The notes: generated from the letters alone by a model not told the origin. A DNA stretch of 64,000 nucleotides from Dipteris shenzhenensis (GCA_047967505.1 CM106540.1), one strand, 5' to 3'. Positions 35,219 to 46,637 are shown, counted from the first letter of the stretch. Numbers and translations: made by a program.

Positions 35219-35475
35219 TGACAAAATATGAAGAGGGGAGAGGAGAAGAGTGGAGATGAGGAGAGAGGGCACAGCTAGAGAGCACACCACAAATGACTAA
35301 TTGTACACTAGAATTAGTTGAAAAAATAGAATATATACAAACCCTTTTAGGGTTAGGGTTAGGGAATCTAATCCTTTCCTTTATAGCACTCTATAAGGTT
35401 AGTGCTATGCACATATGATCACGTGATGGTGCTATTCACACATGATCACATGATGTTGAGCATGAACTCTCAACA
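35219..35475 (-). mobile_element. Copia B 3' LTR (minus strand)
   Basis: About 257 bp starting TGTTGAGAGTTCATGC after a purine tract (CTTGAGGGAAGG) and ending TTTTGTCA where copia A sequence resumes. It contains a short AGGGTTAGGGTTAGGG run at about 35348 and a TATA-like TATATTCT region. Only one LTR of this family is seen. Confidence 0.65.
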
Positions 35476-35563
35476 CCTTCCCTCAAGATCAACATCATGA
35501 AGTAGGCCTTCCCTCAAGATGATGATTTTGGGGAATCGAAGAAGGAGTGAGCATTACATTCCA

Positions 35564-36667
35564 TCACACCCCTTTAATGGGAATGTCCTTCCTCTGCATC
35601 AAACCAAGAGCTAGTCGGTGTTTCTCGAATAGCTCTTTACCAAGTGGTTTGGTTAAGATGTCTGCAACATTCTCTTTGCTATCACAATGCTGCAGTGTGA
35701 TGTCACCAAGTAACACTCTTTCTCTGATGAAGTGCTCTCTGACATCAATGTGCTTTGTCCTGGAGTGATATACTAGATTTTTGGCCAATGCTTGAGCCGA
35801 TTGATTATCACAGTATATTGTTGTTGGCTTTGACTCATCAAAGTAATCTGTTTCTGACAATAGTCTTCTGAGCCATATAGCCTCACATGCACCTGTAGTG
35901 AGTGCTCTATATTCTGCTTCAGTCGAAGACAAAGAAATAGTTGGCTATTTGTTTGACAACCATGATATAGCACCTTGACCAAGGAAAAATGCATATCCCT
36001 GTGTCGATCTCCTGGTCTCTTGATCTCCAGCATAGTCACTGTCACAGTATCCATGCAACCGTGGATGACTTTCTTTGTATTCTATCCCAAACTGTCTTGT
36101 ACCTCCGATGTATCTCAAGACTCTTTTGGCTGCATTCCAGTGAGACTGTTTTGGATTTGCCATAAACTGTGCTAGTGAGCTTACTGCATAACAAATATCT
36201 GGCCGTGTGATTATCAGATATATAAGAGATCCAATGAGTTGCCTATAGTATCTGTCATTGACTGTAGGCTTTTCTGAATCTTTAGTAAGTTTCAAACTCT
36301 GTTCCATGGGAGTGGCTGCAATCTTGCAATCTGCCATATCAAACTTCTTCAGGAGACTGTCAAGATACTTGAGCTGACTCATGAATGTGCTATCTAAATC
36401 TCTCCAGAACTCAATTCCAAGACAATAGTACATAAGTCCAAGATCTTTCATGTCGAACTCTGTAGATAAGTCTTGTTTTAGTTTTCTGATGAAGCTATCC
36501 TTGCTTCCTGTCACAATCAGGTCATCTACATACAAAAGTGCAATAGTAATGTTGTCCCCTTGAACTTTGTAGTAGAGAGTATGATCTGCATTGGACTTCA
36601 GGTATCCCAGATCAGCAAAATACTTATCAATTCTGCTGTACCAACTTCTGGGTGCTTGCGATGGCAA
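35564..36667 (-). pseudogene. Copia B reverse transcriptase C-terminal part and RNase H
   Basis: Minus-strand frames 36667-35945 and 35932-35564. The first has the RT active-site LLYVDDLIVTG, EFDMKDLGLMYYCLGIEF and YCDSDYAGDQETRRSTQGY. The second has SSTEAEYRALTTGACEAIWL, YCDNQSAQALAKN and ADILTKPLGKE. A single stop divides them and a small deletion removes the usual YGLKQ segment near 36.67 kb. The enzyme family is certain; this copy is defective. Confidence 0.9.
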
Positions 36668-36765
36668 ACTTTGTTCTCCTTTCCTGGTTTAACATAACCG
36701 GCTGGTTGTTGCATGTAGACTTCCTCGTCTAGATAACCATTGAGAAATGCCTTCTTGACATCGAG

Positions 36766-38811
36766 CTAATACACATTCCATTTATTGAGTGTCGCTAGTG
36801 ATAGCAAGAACCATATGGAATCCATCTTTGCTACTGGAGCATAAGTCTCATCATAATCTTGGCCATATTGTTGTGCAAATCCTTTTGCAACTAATCTGTC
36901 TTTGTATCTCTGAATACTGCCATCTGGATTGTACTTCACTTTGTATACCCATTTGTTGGCTATGGCCTTCTTTCCTAGTGGAAGGTCGCATAATTCCCAA
37001 GTGTTATTTTTATACAAAGCATCCATTTCTTCATTCATAGTAGTTTGCCATTCTGGCTTGTCTACTGCATCTTCGAAGTACACTGGCTCTTCTGTAGCCA
37101 TGATGGTAGTCATAAGAGCATAGTTGGTGGTTTCCACCTGAATTGCTTTGCCTTTTTGAGCATATGTCAATGTGGCTGGTGGTCTGCTTTCCCTAGTAGA
37201 CCGTCTGAGCTGCTGTGGCACTGCTTGGGGTGTTGCTGGCAATTCTTGCTCTTCTTCATCAACCTGTTCTGTAGATGACTGTGAAGTCGATGCTTCTATC
37301 TCCTGTGTAGGTGAGGTTTTCCATTCTGATTCCTCATCGAAGATTACATCTCTGGAGATAATGACTTTGCAGTTGATGGGATCATACAATTTGTATGCTT
37401 TGCTTTCTTCACTGTAGCCAACCATGATGCATTTGCGTGACTTCGCATCCAATTTCCTGCAATGATCATCATGTATGTGGGCATATGCTATGCAACCAAA
37501 TATGCGAAGATGCCCAATGCATGGCTTGTGTCCAGTGAATGCTTCATAAGGAGTCATACCTTGTATCGGTTCGGTAGGAAGCCGATTAAGCAAATAGTTA
37601 GCTGTAGCTATTGCTTCTGCCCAATACTGATTCGAAAGATGCTTTTCACTAAGCATTGCTCTAGCACTGTCTGCTAAAGTCCCATTCTACCTTTCAGCTC
37701 TTGCATTTTGTTGAGGAGTATCTACACACGTGAATTGTCTTCGAATGCCATGATTTTTGCAAAAGTTCATGAATGCTGAAGACATGTATTCACCTCCTCT
37801 ATCGGATCTCATGACCTTGATCTTTCTGCCTGTCTGGTTTTCTACCATGGCTTTGAATTCTTGAAATCTGGCAAACACTTCAGATTTCTCTTTCAGAAAG
37901 TAGACCCAACAATATCTGCTGTAGTCGTCGATGAAGGTCAAGTAATAAAGTGAACCATTGATGCTGCGGGTCTGGGCATAACCCCATACATCTGTATGAA
38001 TCAAATCAAGAATACCTCGTGCACGAGAGGTACTTCTGACAAAGTTGGTTCGATTTTGTTTGCGGAAGCAGCATGCTTCACAAACTTTTCCAAGAAATTG
38101 TAGCTTCGGAATCCCAATTGCCATATTCTGATTCCTTAGATCTAATAAGTACTTGAAGTTGACATGACCATATCTCTTGTGCCATTTTGCAAATAGTGGC
38201 ATTTGTTGCATTTGAGCTGACATGGCATGCTTATCTGGAACTGTAGCTAGCATCTTGTATAAGCGTCCTTCCTTGACACCTTTTGCTACTAGCTGACCTC
38301 TTTTGGATTTGTCTCTGATAGTGCATTCATCACTGTCGAAGATGACTTTGTAGTTGTGTTCCTTCATTTGACCTACTGACAAAAGGTTCTTGCTGAGCTT
38401 CAAAACATAGAGCACATCTTTGACTAATACTTTTGTACCAGTAAAATTGTTCATAGGGATAACACCTGTCCCTTGAATCGGATTCAGTGTATTGTCTGCT
38501 GTGTAGATGACATTCTTTTGACCTTTTAATGGCTTCATTTCTGTGAACCATTCCTGATGATTTGTCATATGAGATGATGCACCGCTATCGATGTACCAAG
38601 GATCCTGTTCCACTTGGTTGACTTGATAGCTAAAATCCTCTTTGGGATTGACATCAGTGTCTAGGTGCATTGTATCAGTCTGATGCAATTCCTCACTTGC
38701 AAGAAACATATTGCCATGTTCATTTGCAAAATGACTATGACTAGAATGTCCACCACGATGATTTCCTCTTCCTCGGGAATTCCCTCGATTATTGCTGGAC
38801 CCAGTGTGCAC
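36766..38811 (-). pseudogene. Copia B gag end, protease, integrase and RT N-terminus
   Basis: Two long minus-strand frames. 38811-37687 has an Arg/Gly-rich gag tail, the protease motif WYIDSGASSHM, gag-pre-integrase (WHKRYGHVN...CEACCFRK) and integrase D,D,E landmarks (LIHTDVWGY, FIDDYSRYCWVYF, MRSDRGGEYMSSAF). 37656-36766 has the integrase end (FGCIAYAHIHDD), an acidic/Ser linker and the RT start (NKWVYKVKYNPDG). One stop separates them; gag is truncated at about 38.81 kb. Confidence 0.9.
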
Positions 38812-39018
38812 CTACAGCACCACAGCCTCCACTGGAAGCATCAGCAAAGTTGCCACAGCCTCCGCTTGCATTTAAGGAAGAGGATACTGAGTCTACTCCG
38901 AAAGCACTACATACTACAGAAGAAGTAGAGACTGAGTGTACATCTAGAGCACCACAGCCTCCATTGGAAGCATCAAAAGAGTTGCCACAGTCTCCACTAG
39001 AAGCATCAAAAGAGTTGT
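38806..39018 (+). other. Pro/Leu repeat frame (PPLEAS units)
   Basis: A plus-strand frame of about 70 codons ends in TGA at 39016-39018. It carries four copies of APQPPLEAS- or LPQSPLEASKEL-type units around an acidic middle (FKEEDTESTPKAL, TTEEVETE). It starts right where copia B is truncated and has no clear ATG, so it could be an exon. The antisense Gly/Cys-rich frame is the less plausible reading. Confidence 0.35.
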
Positions 39019-39690
39019 GACGCATGTATGATGTTGTGTTTGTATATATGCATGAGGAGCATATTCTCATGATGTTGTTTACTCCATGAATATTATGGTT
39101 GACATTTATTTGTTGCAATGTATGAATCATGATGTAGTTTTTGTTGATTATACACCAATTTCTAACTTATTACTTAAGTGGCATTTAGTCATGATATTTA
39201 TATATTTATTTCATGCACACAGTTTTATGATATGAATGTGTGATGATGTGATTATTAGGAAATATGACCTTCTGTGATGAGAATTTTGATATGAATATGT
39301 GATGATGTAATATTTGTAATATATTTCATGGCAAAGTATCAATTCCCAATGCTCCACTCACTTAAAGTACAGCATTCCCAATGCTCTGCAAAATTTTATT
39401 CAGTTGGACAGTCTCCACTCACTTAAAGTAGAGCATTTCCAATGCTTCTGTCACTTTATTCCAACCCTTATCCTTATCATAGCGAACACATCGTGCCTTA
39501 GTGCACTTGTAATCTTACATCGTAGTCCTTCCACAAACACTCTCTTATTTCTTACATCCTAGTCCTTCTGATTAACTTGTATTCATCTTTCACTTTACGT
39601 CTTTCCTCACTTTCTATCACTCTTGAAGGAGGGGCAGCTCACTATGCATCCCTCGCTATTGCTCCCTCACTCTCCTTCTCCCACTTTCCC
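39019..39690. repeat. AT-rich DNA with a short direct repeat
   Basis: No gene seen. CTCCACTCACTTAAAGTA(C/G)AGCATT(C/T)CCAATGCT occurs twice at about 39350-39450. 39020-39330 is rich in ATGATGT and TATATTTAT motifs. Confidence 0.5.
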
Positions 39691-39702
39691 TCTAAGACAA
39701 TG

Positions 39703-40157
39703 ACTACTTACTAGCCAACTGCAGTTACTGAACTCAAATTCTGTCTTAGATCTCTTTTGTATGGACCAATGAAGGGAAAATCATTCGAGGAGGATATGTT
39801 ATGCACATGGCTGCTTGATTTGAACTCTGCAGAAGAGGTGAATATCCTTAGCTTTCTTTTTTGCTGTCTTTTAATCACGTACTTCTTATGCGAACGAGTT
39901 AAATTTTCGTATAGGATATGGCGGTGGCTAGAAGCTGTATTAAAAAAAATGGTGAAGATGAGGAAAGCCAAGAGAGAAAAGAAGAGTTGTTGAATGCTTA
40001 CAAGTCGGCAGAAGATTCGAAACAAGTTGTGAGGAGAGTCTGTGTGGAGATTTGCGATGCCAGCCCTGGTTACGCATGGCCTCCAAGTTTAAAGTCTGCT
40101 TGTTTTCATGAAGCCAATGCCATAGTAGGCACTTTCAAGGACATATGCTCTCTCTAA
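39703..40157 (+). CDS. Two-exon gene-like segment, unknown protein (3' end)
   Basis: The exon before 39838 reads ...LKFCLRSLLYGPMKGKSFEE then DMLCTWLLDLNSAEE. A GT donor at 39838 and an AG acceptor at 39913-39914 give a 77-bp phase-0 intron. The second exon, 39915-40157, reads DMAVARSCIKKNGEDEESQE on through VVRRVCVEICDASPGYAWPP and AIVGTFKDICSL to TAA. Balanced composition and clean splice sites suggest a real or recently captured gene. No family recognised; the 5' start is uncertain and unassigned. Confidence 0.4.
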
Positions 40158-40650
40158 TGACTTAATAGTCAAGTGATGGAAATTTAATTCCATAGAAATT
40201 TAAAGTAACTGTGAAATTTAATTCCATAGACTTATGTGTTTTCTAAAGTAACTGTAAGAGACAAAGATGACATCTTCTAGGCTGAGCTAATGGAAGGTGT
40301 TTTTTAACACCATATGGCTTTGAGTTATATGATCTACTTCTTGTACAAATGTGTCATGCTTTTTTTTTAATGTACTCTAGTTTTTTAAATGTACTCTAGT
40401 TTTTTTTCTAGTTTGATTTTTTAAAATCTTACTTTTTGTCTCTTTTAACAACATGAAGTCCTCTTTTTTTAATGTACTCTAGTTTTAATAACATGTCACG
40501 TCATTTTTTCTAATTTACTTTTTTAAAATCTTACTTTTTGACTCATAGTTTTGTTTTATAAGAGCCTCTTTTTTTGAAATGCTTTATCCGAAATTATCTC
40601 ACAAAACGAATTTGGACAGTGCACTAGTCCAAAATTAATGAAATAGGTGT
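40158..40650. repeat. T-rich non-coding DNA with repeated TTTTAATGTACTCTAG
   Basis: Three or four copies of TTTTTTTAATGTACTCTAGTTTT and of AAAATCTTACTTTTTG.CTC between 40360 and 40560. 40627-40651 is a 25-base inverted match to 24163-24190. No coding signal. Confidence 0.55.
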
Positions 40651-40679
40651 TTAAAGTAGCTTTTGGACAGTAGAGAACC

Positions 40680-42246
40680 TCCAACCATTGACGAGGAACC
40701 ATCCGAACACCACTGGGTCTAAGAGATTAGAGGAGCAAAGAAGGGCATAGGAACACTTGGTCAACTATGCTTTATGACAGAGGTGATCCATGCTGCAGAA
40801 CCCGTGTGGATGGAGACTATGCAGTTGGAGTATGGCTCCATAATGAAGAACAACATTTGGGACCTTATGGATCGACCACCAAAATGCAAGGTCATCAGCA
40901 CCAAGTGGGTGTACAAGACCAAGTACGTCCGATGGCACGTTGGATAAGTACAAGGCTCGGCTCATTGCAAAAGGATTCGCAAGGTAGATGGTTTTGATTA
41001 TTAGGATACTTTTGCTCCGATAGCTTGACTAACCACAATTCGTAGTGTTTTGGCTTTAGCAGCCCAGGGAAGTTGGCCCATGTTTCAGATGGATGTAAAA
41101 TCTACCTTTCTGAATGGAGATCTCAAGGAGGAGGTATACGTGGAACAACCACCAAGTTTTGTGATCCTCGGTTCAAAAGGTAAAGTCTGTAAACTAAACA
41201 AGGCACTCTACGGGCTAAAATAGGCCCCACGAGTGTGGTACCAGTGGATTGATGCCTACTTTCTGCAAAATGGGTTTCGGAGGAGCCCATCTGATGAAAA
41301 TTTGTATATCTTCAGAGAAGGAGGCAGGTGTATGATGATGGTCCTTTATGTGGACGGCCTTGTCATAACAAAGAACCATGAAGAGAAGATCTCACAGACA
41401 AAGCATTTGCTAGGAAGAGAGTTTGAAATGACAGACCTCGGACTAATGCATTTCTGTTTGGGGATTGAAGTTTGGCAAGAGCCAAAACAGATCTTCATCT
41501 CACAGCTGAAGTATGCTGAAGAGATACTAAAGGCATTTGGCATGGCTAAGTGCAAAACAGTTGGCACCCCTATGGAGGTTGACGTGAAGCTCTCAAATGA
41601 GGATTCATCACCACTGGTGGATGAAGCAAAGTACAAAAGGCTTGTGGGTAGTTTGATTTACTTGTGAAACATGCGGCGGGACATTAGTTTTGCGACTGGT
41701 GTACTAAGCAGGTTTTCCAATAAGCCCCGGGAGAACCATTGGAGGGTAGGGATGCAGGTGCTGAAATACATCAACACTTGATTATGGCATCACCTATACC
41801 AAGGGCAACATCTTGACCGGATTCTGTGACTCAAATTGGGCAAGAGACGTGGACAGTAGGAGATTAGTGACAGGTTACTATTTCTCACTTGGATCTGGAG
41901 TTGTGTCATGGGTCAGCTAGAAGCAACCCATAGTTGCTCTTTCTTCTACTGAGGCTGAGTACAAATCAGCATGTTTTACTTCTTGTGAGGTAGTGTAGTT
42001 GAGGAGGATTTAAGGGGACATGGGTGCAGTGCATAAAAAGCCTACAGAGTTATCATGTGACAATCATAGTTGCATGGCAATTGCAAAGAACCTGGTGTTC
42101 CACGCTTGCAGAAAACACATTGAGATTCAATATCACTTTGTACATGAGCTCATCGTGGATGGAGAGGTCGACTTGGTGTATTGTCTGACTATAGAGAATG
42201 CTGCGGACATCTTCACGAAGGCTCTTGGAAGAGACTTGCTGGAGAG
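40680..42246 (+). pseudogene. Copia D pol fragment: RT and RNase H, strongly decayed
   Basis: Plus-strand pol with many stops and frame breaks: STKWVYKTKYV, FQMDVKSTFLNGDLKEEVYV, KALYGLK then a TAG, the RT active site as YVDGLVI (YVDG rather than YVDD), EFEMTDLGLMHFCLGIEV, and RNase H text ending ADIFTKALGRDLLERH. The longest clean frame is 41233-41667. It is interrupted at 42252 by copia C; its 3' end resumes at 46638. Confidence 0.9.
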
Positions 42247-42251
42247 GCATC
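42247..42251 (+). repeat. Target-site duplication of copia C (left)
   Basis: GCATC precedes the 5' LTR and is repeated at 46638-46642 after the 3' LTR. Joining the two flanks restores the copia D reading (GAGAGGCATC then TTCATCGACTTGGC), confirming a nested insertion. Confidence 0.85.
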
Positions 42252-42602
42252 TTTTGATATATCGAGCTCCATTTGTGATATGATAGGGTGACCATCGTGC
42301 ATTTGTGTCACCGACTTGTTAGCTGCAGATGCGATTGGTACACCGCCCATGAATAATAGCTGGATGATAGCTATCCTTATGTACTCTAGTTCGTGGCTCA
42401 GTTAGTATGCCACCTTAGTTAGCTGAGTTTGGTTGAGACCCACATATAGAGTTCTTCTATTTCTTTGTACTAGAGTTCTTTTGGCTTTCACAACTAAGAA
42501 GAGGAAAACTATTTTCAGCCTCGACCTTTGTGTGTATTCCCCCATTGTGTACGTGAGAAAGCCGCAAGTGAGACTCCTTCCTTCTCTCCCACTATCTTCA
42601 CA
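42252..42602 (+). mobile_element. Copia C 5' LTR (351 bp)
   Basis: Matches 46287-46637 nearly throughout (GAGCTCCA.T.GTGATATG; GCCCATGAATAATAGCTGGA; AAGCCGCAAGTGAGACTCC). It ends TCTTCACA. Its first bases have mutated (TTTTGA for the TGTTGA of the 3' copy). Both LTRs are 351 bp and only a few per cent different by eye, so the insertion is fairly old but the youngest resolved in this cluster. Confidence 0.9.
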
Positions 42603-42614
42603 TGGTATCAGAGC
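42603..42614 (+). promoter_or_regulatory. Copia C primer-binding site
   Basis: TGGTATCAGAGC directly after the LTR, the plant initiator-Met tRNA complement used by copia elements. It fixes the LTR end at 42602. Confidence 0.9.
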
Positions 42615-43125
42615 CTGATTCATGGTAAGGAGCTCAAGAAAGCAAACCAAGTTCACGGTGTTTGGTAAGAGGACTAGTGTTCCTTTCCTTTTTCGAGTTT
42701 GGGAGCAAATCTCTGCAAGTAGCACAGCCGGAAAGTGCAAGAGTGCATTGTCTCAGATTGAGACGCCCTTCGTGGTGTGGCAAGAGGGCAATATATGCTA
42801 CGGGAGAGGGTGAAGCCCTTGGTGACATTTCCGGGCCCATTTTGGAGGCGGAAGTTCTCCGCAAGCACTGACAAAAAGGCCATGTTTCTGCTGTGCGACC
42901 ATTGCTCTGCAGGTCAGTGAAAAGTTGCTACATAAATTGCATCATATTCCTGTGCACAGAGATACTGGGAATTATAGAATCATCCTTACTACCTGTTGAT
43001 GCAAAATCGTCACTAGGAAGTGACTGTGTGGTCAAATACCACTATCGTCAGTTTTGCAGATTTGCCCGTGTGTGAGGCAGAAGCTGTGTTTTTTGCAGTG
43101 AAAGAATATTTTGCAGTGTTCTTTA

Positions 43126-44030
43126 ATGGCGTCTAATTCTCTTTCATAGATTGTCACTGAAAAGCTTGACAAGAACAACTTCCAAGCATGGAAGTTTAGA
43201 ATGACAAATTTCCTTATGGGAAAAGGCTATTGGGAGTTCATTACAGGATATGAAGAAGAACCAGTTCTTCCTAATGTTCCCAATCAACAGGAAATGTAGG
43301 CATTTAAAGGATGGCATGAGAGAGCTAGAAAAGTTATGTACTGACTATCTATCAGTATTTCAGATTCTATGATTGTGCACATTCAGGATGCAAGTACGCC
43401 AAAGGAGGCATGGGATACTTTGGCAAAAATGTATAGCACAAATACGAAAGCCAGGAAAATGCAGCTCAAGCATGAGTTGCACAATGTGTAGAGAGAAAAT
43501 ATGAGCCTCAATGACTACCACATGAAGGTGAAGAAAATTGTAGATGCACTTGCTTCCATTGGTTCACCAGTGGAAGATGATGATCTAGTTTCTGTGACCT
43601 TGAATGGTCTAGGAAAGGATTATGCACAGTTCCGGACATCCATTTCCGTCCGTGAAAATTTTCTTAATTTTGAGGAGTTATTTGCTCTTCTAATTTTTGA
43701 AGAGCAGAGAAATGGTGGTACATCTTCTTCAGGAGGAACCTCAAAAGAAACTGTCTTCTACTCAAATGTTGGAAGAGGTAGAGGTAGAGATAGAGGAGGC
43801 TGATCTGGAGGCCGTGTAGAAATTAGAATATGTAGCAAACTCAAGAAAACTAGTCCTTTGGAGGAGGACGTGGTAACTCTAGAGGCAAGGGGAGCCAAAG
43901 AGGTCGTGGTGGATGGCAGAGAGGCCAAAATGCAAACAACAATGTTGAATGCTACTATTATGGTAAAAAGGGTCATATGGCTAAAGACTGCTACAAAAAG
44001 CAGAATGACATTATGAATGGAAAATTGTAG
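43126..44030 (+). pseudogene. Copia C gag
   Basis: Starts at ATG 43126 (MASNSLS). It carries the gag helix block EKLDKNNFQAWKFRMTNFLM, TPKEAWDTLAKMYST, then VKKIVDALASIGSPVEDDDL and an RGRGRDRGG tail. The CCHC knuckle (CYYYGKKGHMAKDC, about 43950-43991) is in a different frame, so a frameshift lies between about 43803 and 43950. Five or more stops interrupt it. The longest clean part is 43501-43803. Confidence 0.85.
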
Positions 44031-44081
44031 CAAGGCAATTATACATCCTCTAGTAGACAGGGTGATGACAGAAATGAGCAT

Positions 44082-46031
44082 TTGTTTATGGTGCAGCACA
44101 TGACGAATTCTATGACAAGTGCAGAAGAAAGTAATGATGTGTGGTATGTTGACTCAAGTGCATCAAACCACATGGCAGGTCATGCAAAATGGATGCAAGA
44201 TGCAAGGAAAATGGAAAGACCAGGATTTGTGGAGACTGGTGATGATACTGCACATCCTATTGTGCAGATTGGTAAAATTCCTTTGTCTATGTAGGATGGG
44301 AAAAAGAAATATCTATCTGATGTATTTCATGTGCCGAATATCACCAAGAACCTGGTTTCTATTGGTTAAATGGTTGAGCAGGGCTTGCAGGTCAGATTTA
44401 ATCCTCATGGATGCTTTGTTGAGGATATGAAAAATAATGGTCGCTTGATAGCAAAAGGAAAGAAGAAGGGCAGGATGTTTACGTTGGATGTAGACATGCC
44501 TGAGTTGAGTGTAGAAATGTTTGCACATGGGACTGATGTAGTTGTAGATATTGATATCTGGCATGAACGCATTGGTCATGTTAATGTACAATGACTTAAA
44601 TCAATGCAGGCCCAAAATATTGTTGCAGTATTGCCTAAATTCAAGGTTGCAGAAATGCATAAGGTATGTGAATCCTGTCAATTTGGAAAACAGGCAAGGA
44701 AACCATTTCCTAGACATGTTCAAGAGAGTAAGAAACCATTGGAATTAATCCACTCTGATGTGTGGACTACTAAAGCTGCATCTATTGGAGGTTGTCATTA
44801 TTTTGTCACTTTTATTGATGACTACAGCAAAAAAGTTTGGGTGCATTTTATGAAAAAGAAAAGTGAAGTGTTTGAGCATTTCAAAGCTTTTAAATCTATG
44901 GCTGAAAAAGAAACAGGCCTGCAAATAAAATGCCTAAGGTCAGATGGAGGGGGAGAGTACCTCTCAAATGAGTTTGCAAGGTTTCTGCAGGAGCATGGCA
45001 TAAAGTAGCAATATTCATGCAGTCATACCCCACAATAAAATGGAATTGCAGAAAGGAAAAATAGGCATATTGGAGAGGTATCTCGGGCCATGCTAAATGA
45101 AAAAGACCTACCAGATTATTATTGGGCTGAAGCAGTTGCTACAGTAGTTTACATAATGAACAGGACTCCCACTACAGCAATACATGGCATGACGCTAGAG
45201 GAGATGTATACTGGTAGGAAACCAGATATTTCTCATTTGAAAATTTTTGGTTGCATAGCCTATGTTCATGTGCCAGATGAGTTGAGGTCCAAGTTGGATC
45301 CAAAAGCTGAGAAGTGCATCTTTATTGGTTATTCTCTGCAGCAAAAAGGGTATAGATGCTATAACCCTTCTACTCATGAGTTTACAGTGAGTAGAGACAT
45401 TGTTTTTGATGAGATGAGTAGCTGGTATAAACTAGTAAATGTGATTGATGATGTAGATGCACAAAATGGTAATGTTGCACAGAATTCATAGCAACAATCA
45501 CAAAATATTAGTGGACCTACGGTGTCCTCTAGCAGTGGTTCACATACGTCACCATGGACAAGCAAATTGAGATCAGTAGAATCTTCTTAAAGCAATGTAG
45601 ATAGTGGTATGCAGGTATCACGAAGAGGAAAAGAGAAGGTAGATCAGCCCATATTTGATGTGAATGTAGGTCACTCTTATGTGGATGGTAAATCCAGTGG
45701 CTCAGAACAGAGCATTGATGATGAGTTGGGTATTCCTTCTATTGTTACACCTAGAGTAAGGAAGACTAGGGATGTTTTGAGAGCACATGGTAGTGAGCCT
45801 TTTTTGCATAGGTCTACCAGAGTCAAGTATCCTATGGATCGGCTGAAATATGATGGATTTACAGCTATTCACTATGCCTATATGGTCAAAGTGAGACAGG
45901 AACCAGAACCCACTTCTTTTGAGCAAGCCATGGGAAAAGAAAAATGGGAGAAAGCCATGGATGAAGAAATGGATGCCTTGGAAGCAAATGCTACATGGGA
46001 ATTGGTGCCTTTGCCTAAAGACAAGAATAGA
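44082..46031 (+). pseudogene. Copia C protease and integrase with the start of RT
   Basis: One frame with scattered stops: protease VWYVDSSASNHM (the usual DSG reads DSS), gag-pre-integrase IWHERIGHVN...CESCQFGKQ, integrase ELIHSDVWTT, FIDDYSKKVWVHF and CLRSDGGGEYLSNEF, integrase C-terminal FGCIAYVHVPDELRSK, and the RT start MDEEMDALEANATWELVPLP. Sequence after 46031 is from RNase H, so almost all of RT is deleted. It cannot transpose by itself. Confidence 0.9.
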
Positions 46032-46284
46032 TGGGCCAGTTGTCATTTATTGTGACAACATGAGTAGTATACACTTGGCAAATAACCCAATCTATCATGC
46101 TAGAACAAAGCACATTGAGGTGCATTATCACTATGAGAAGGTTTTACTAGGTCTTATTGATCTAGTTTATGTCAGCATAGAGGATCAGGTAGCTGACATA
46201 TTCACGAAGGCATTGGGCACAGAGAAGCTGCACAAGTTTAGAGACCTGCTTGGTGTGCAGGAATTAGGATTGAGCTCGAGGGGG
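46032..46284 (+). pseudogene. Copia C RNase H C-terminal end
   Basis: Starts at the deletion joint and reads VVIYCDNMSSIHLANNPIYH, ARTKHIEVHYH, ADIFTKALGTEKLHKFRDLL, then a purine-rich tract (TCGAGGGGGAG) before the LTR. The joint at about 46031 changes frame relative to the preceding integrase/RT segment. Confidence 0.85.
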
Positions 46285-46286
46285 AG

Positions 46287-46637
46287 TGTTGAGATATCGA
46301 GCTCCACTCGTGATATGCCAGGGTGACCATTGTGCATTTATGTCACTGACTTGTTAGCTACAGATGCGGTTGGTACACCGCCCATGAATAATAGCTGGAT
46401 GATAACTATCCTTATGTACTATAGTTCGTGGCTCAGTTAGTATGCCACCTTAGTTAGCTGAGTTTTGTTGAGACCCACATATAGGGTTCTTCTATTTCTT
46501 TGTACTAGAGTTCTTTTGGCTTTCACAACTAAGAAGAGGAAAACTGTTTTTAGCCTCCACCTTTGTGTGTATTCCCCCATTGTGTATGTGAGAAAGCCGC
46601 AAGTGAGACTCCTTCCTTCTCTCCCAATATCTTCATA
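46287..46637 (+). mobile_element. Copia C 3' LTR (351 bp)
   Basis: Begins TGTTGAGATATCGAGCTCC after the polypurine tract and ends TCTTCATA, followed by the GCATC target duplication (46638-46642). Partner of 42252-42602. Confidence 0.9.

Noticed and set aside
35341-35370. AGGGTTAGGGTTAGGG run resembling plant telomere repeat
   Set aside because: The plant telomere unit is TTTAGGG. Only two or three AGGGTT units occur, inside an LTR, so this is not an interstitial telomere array.
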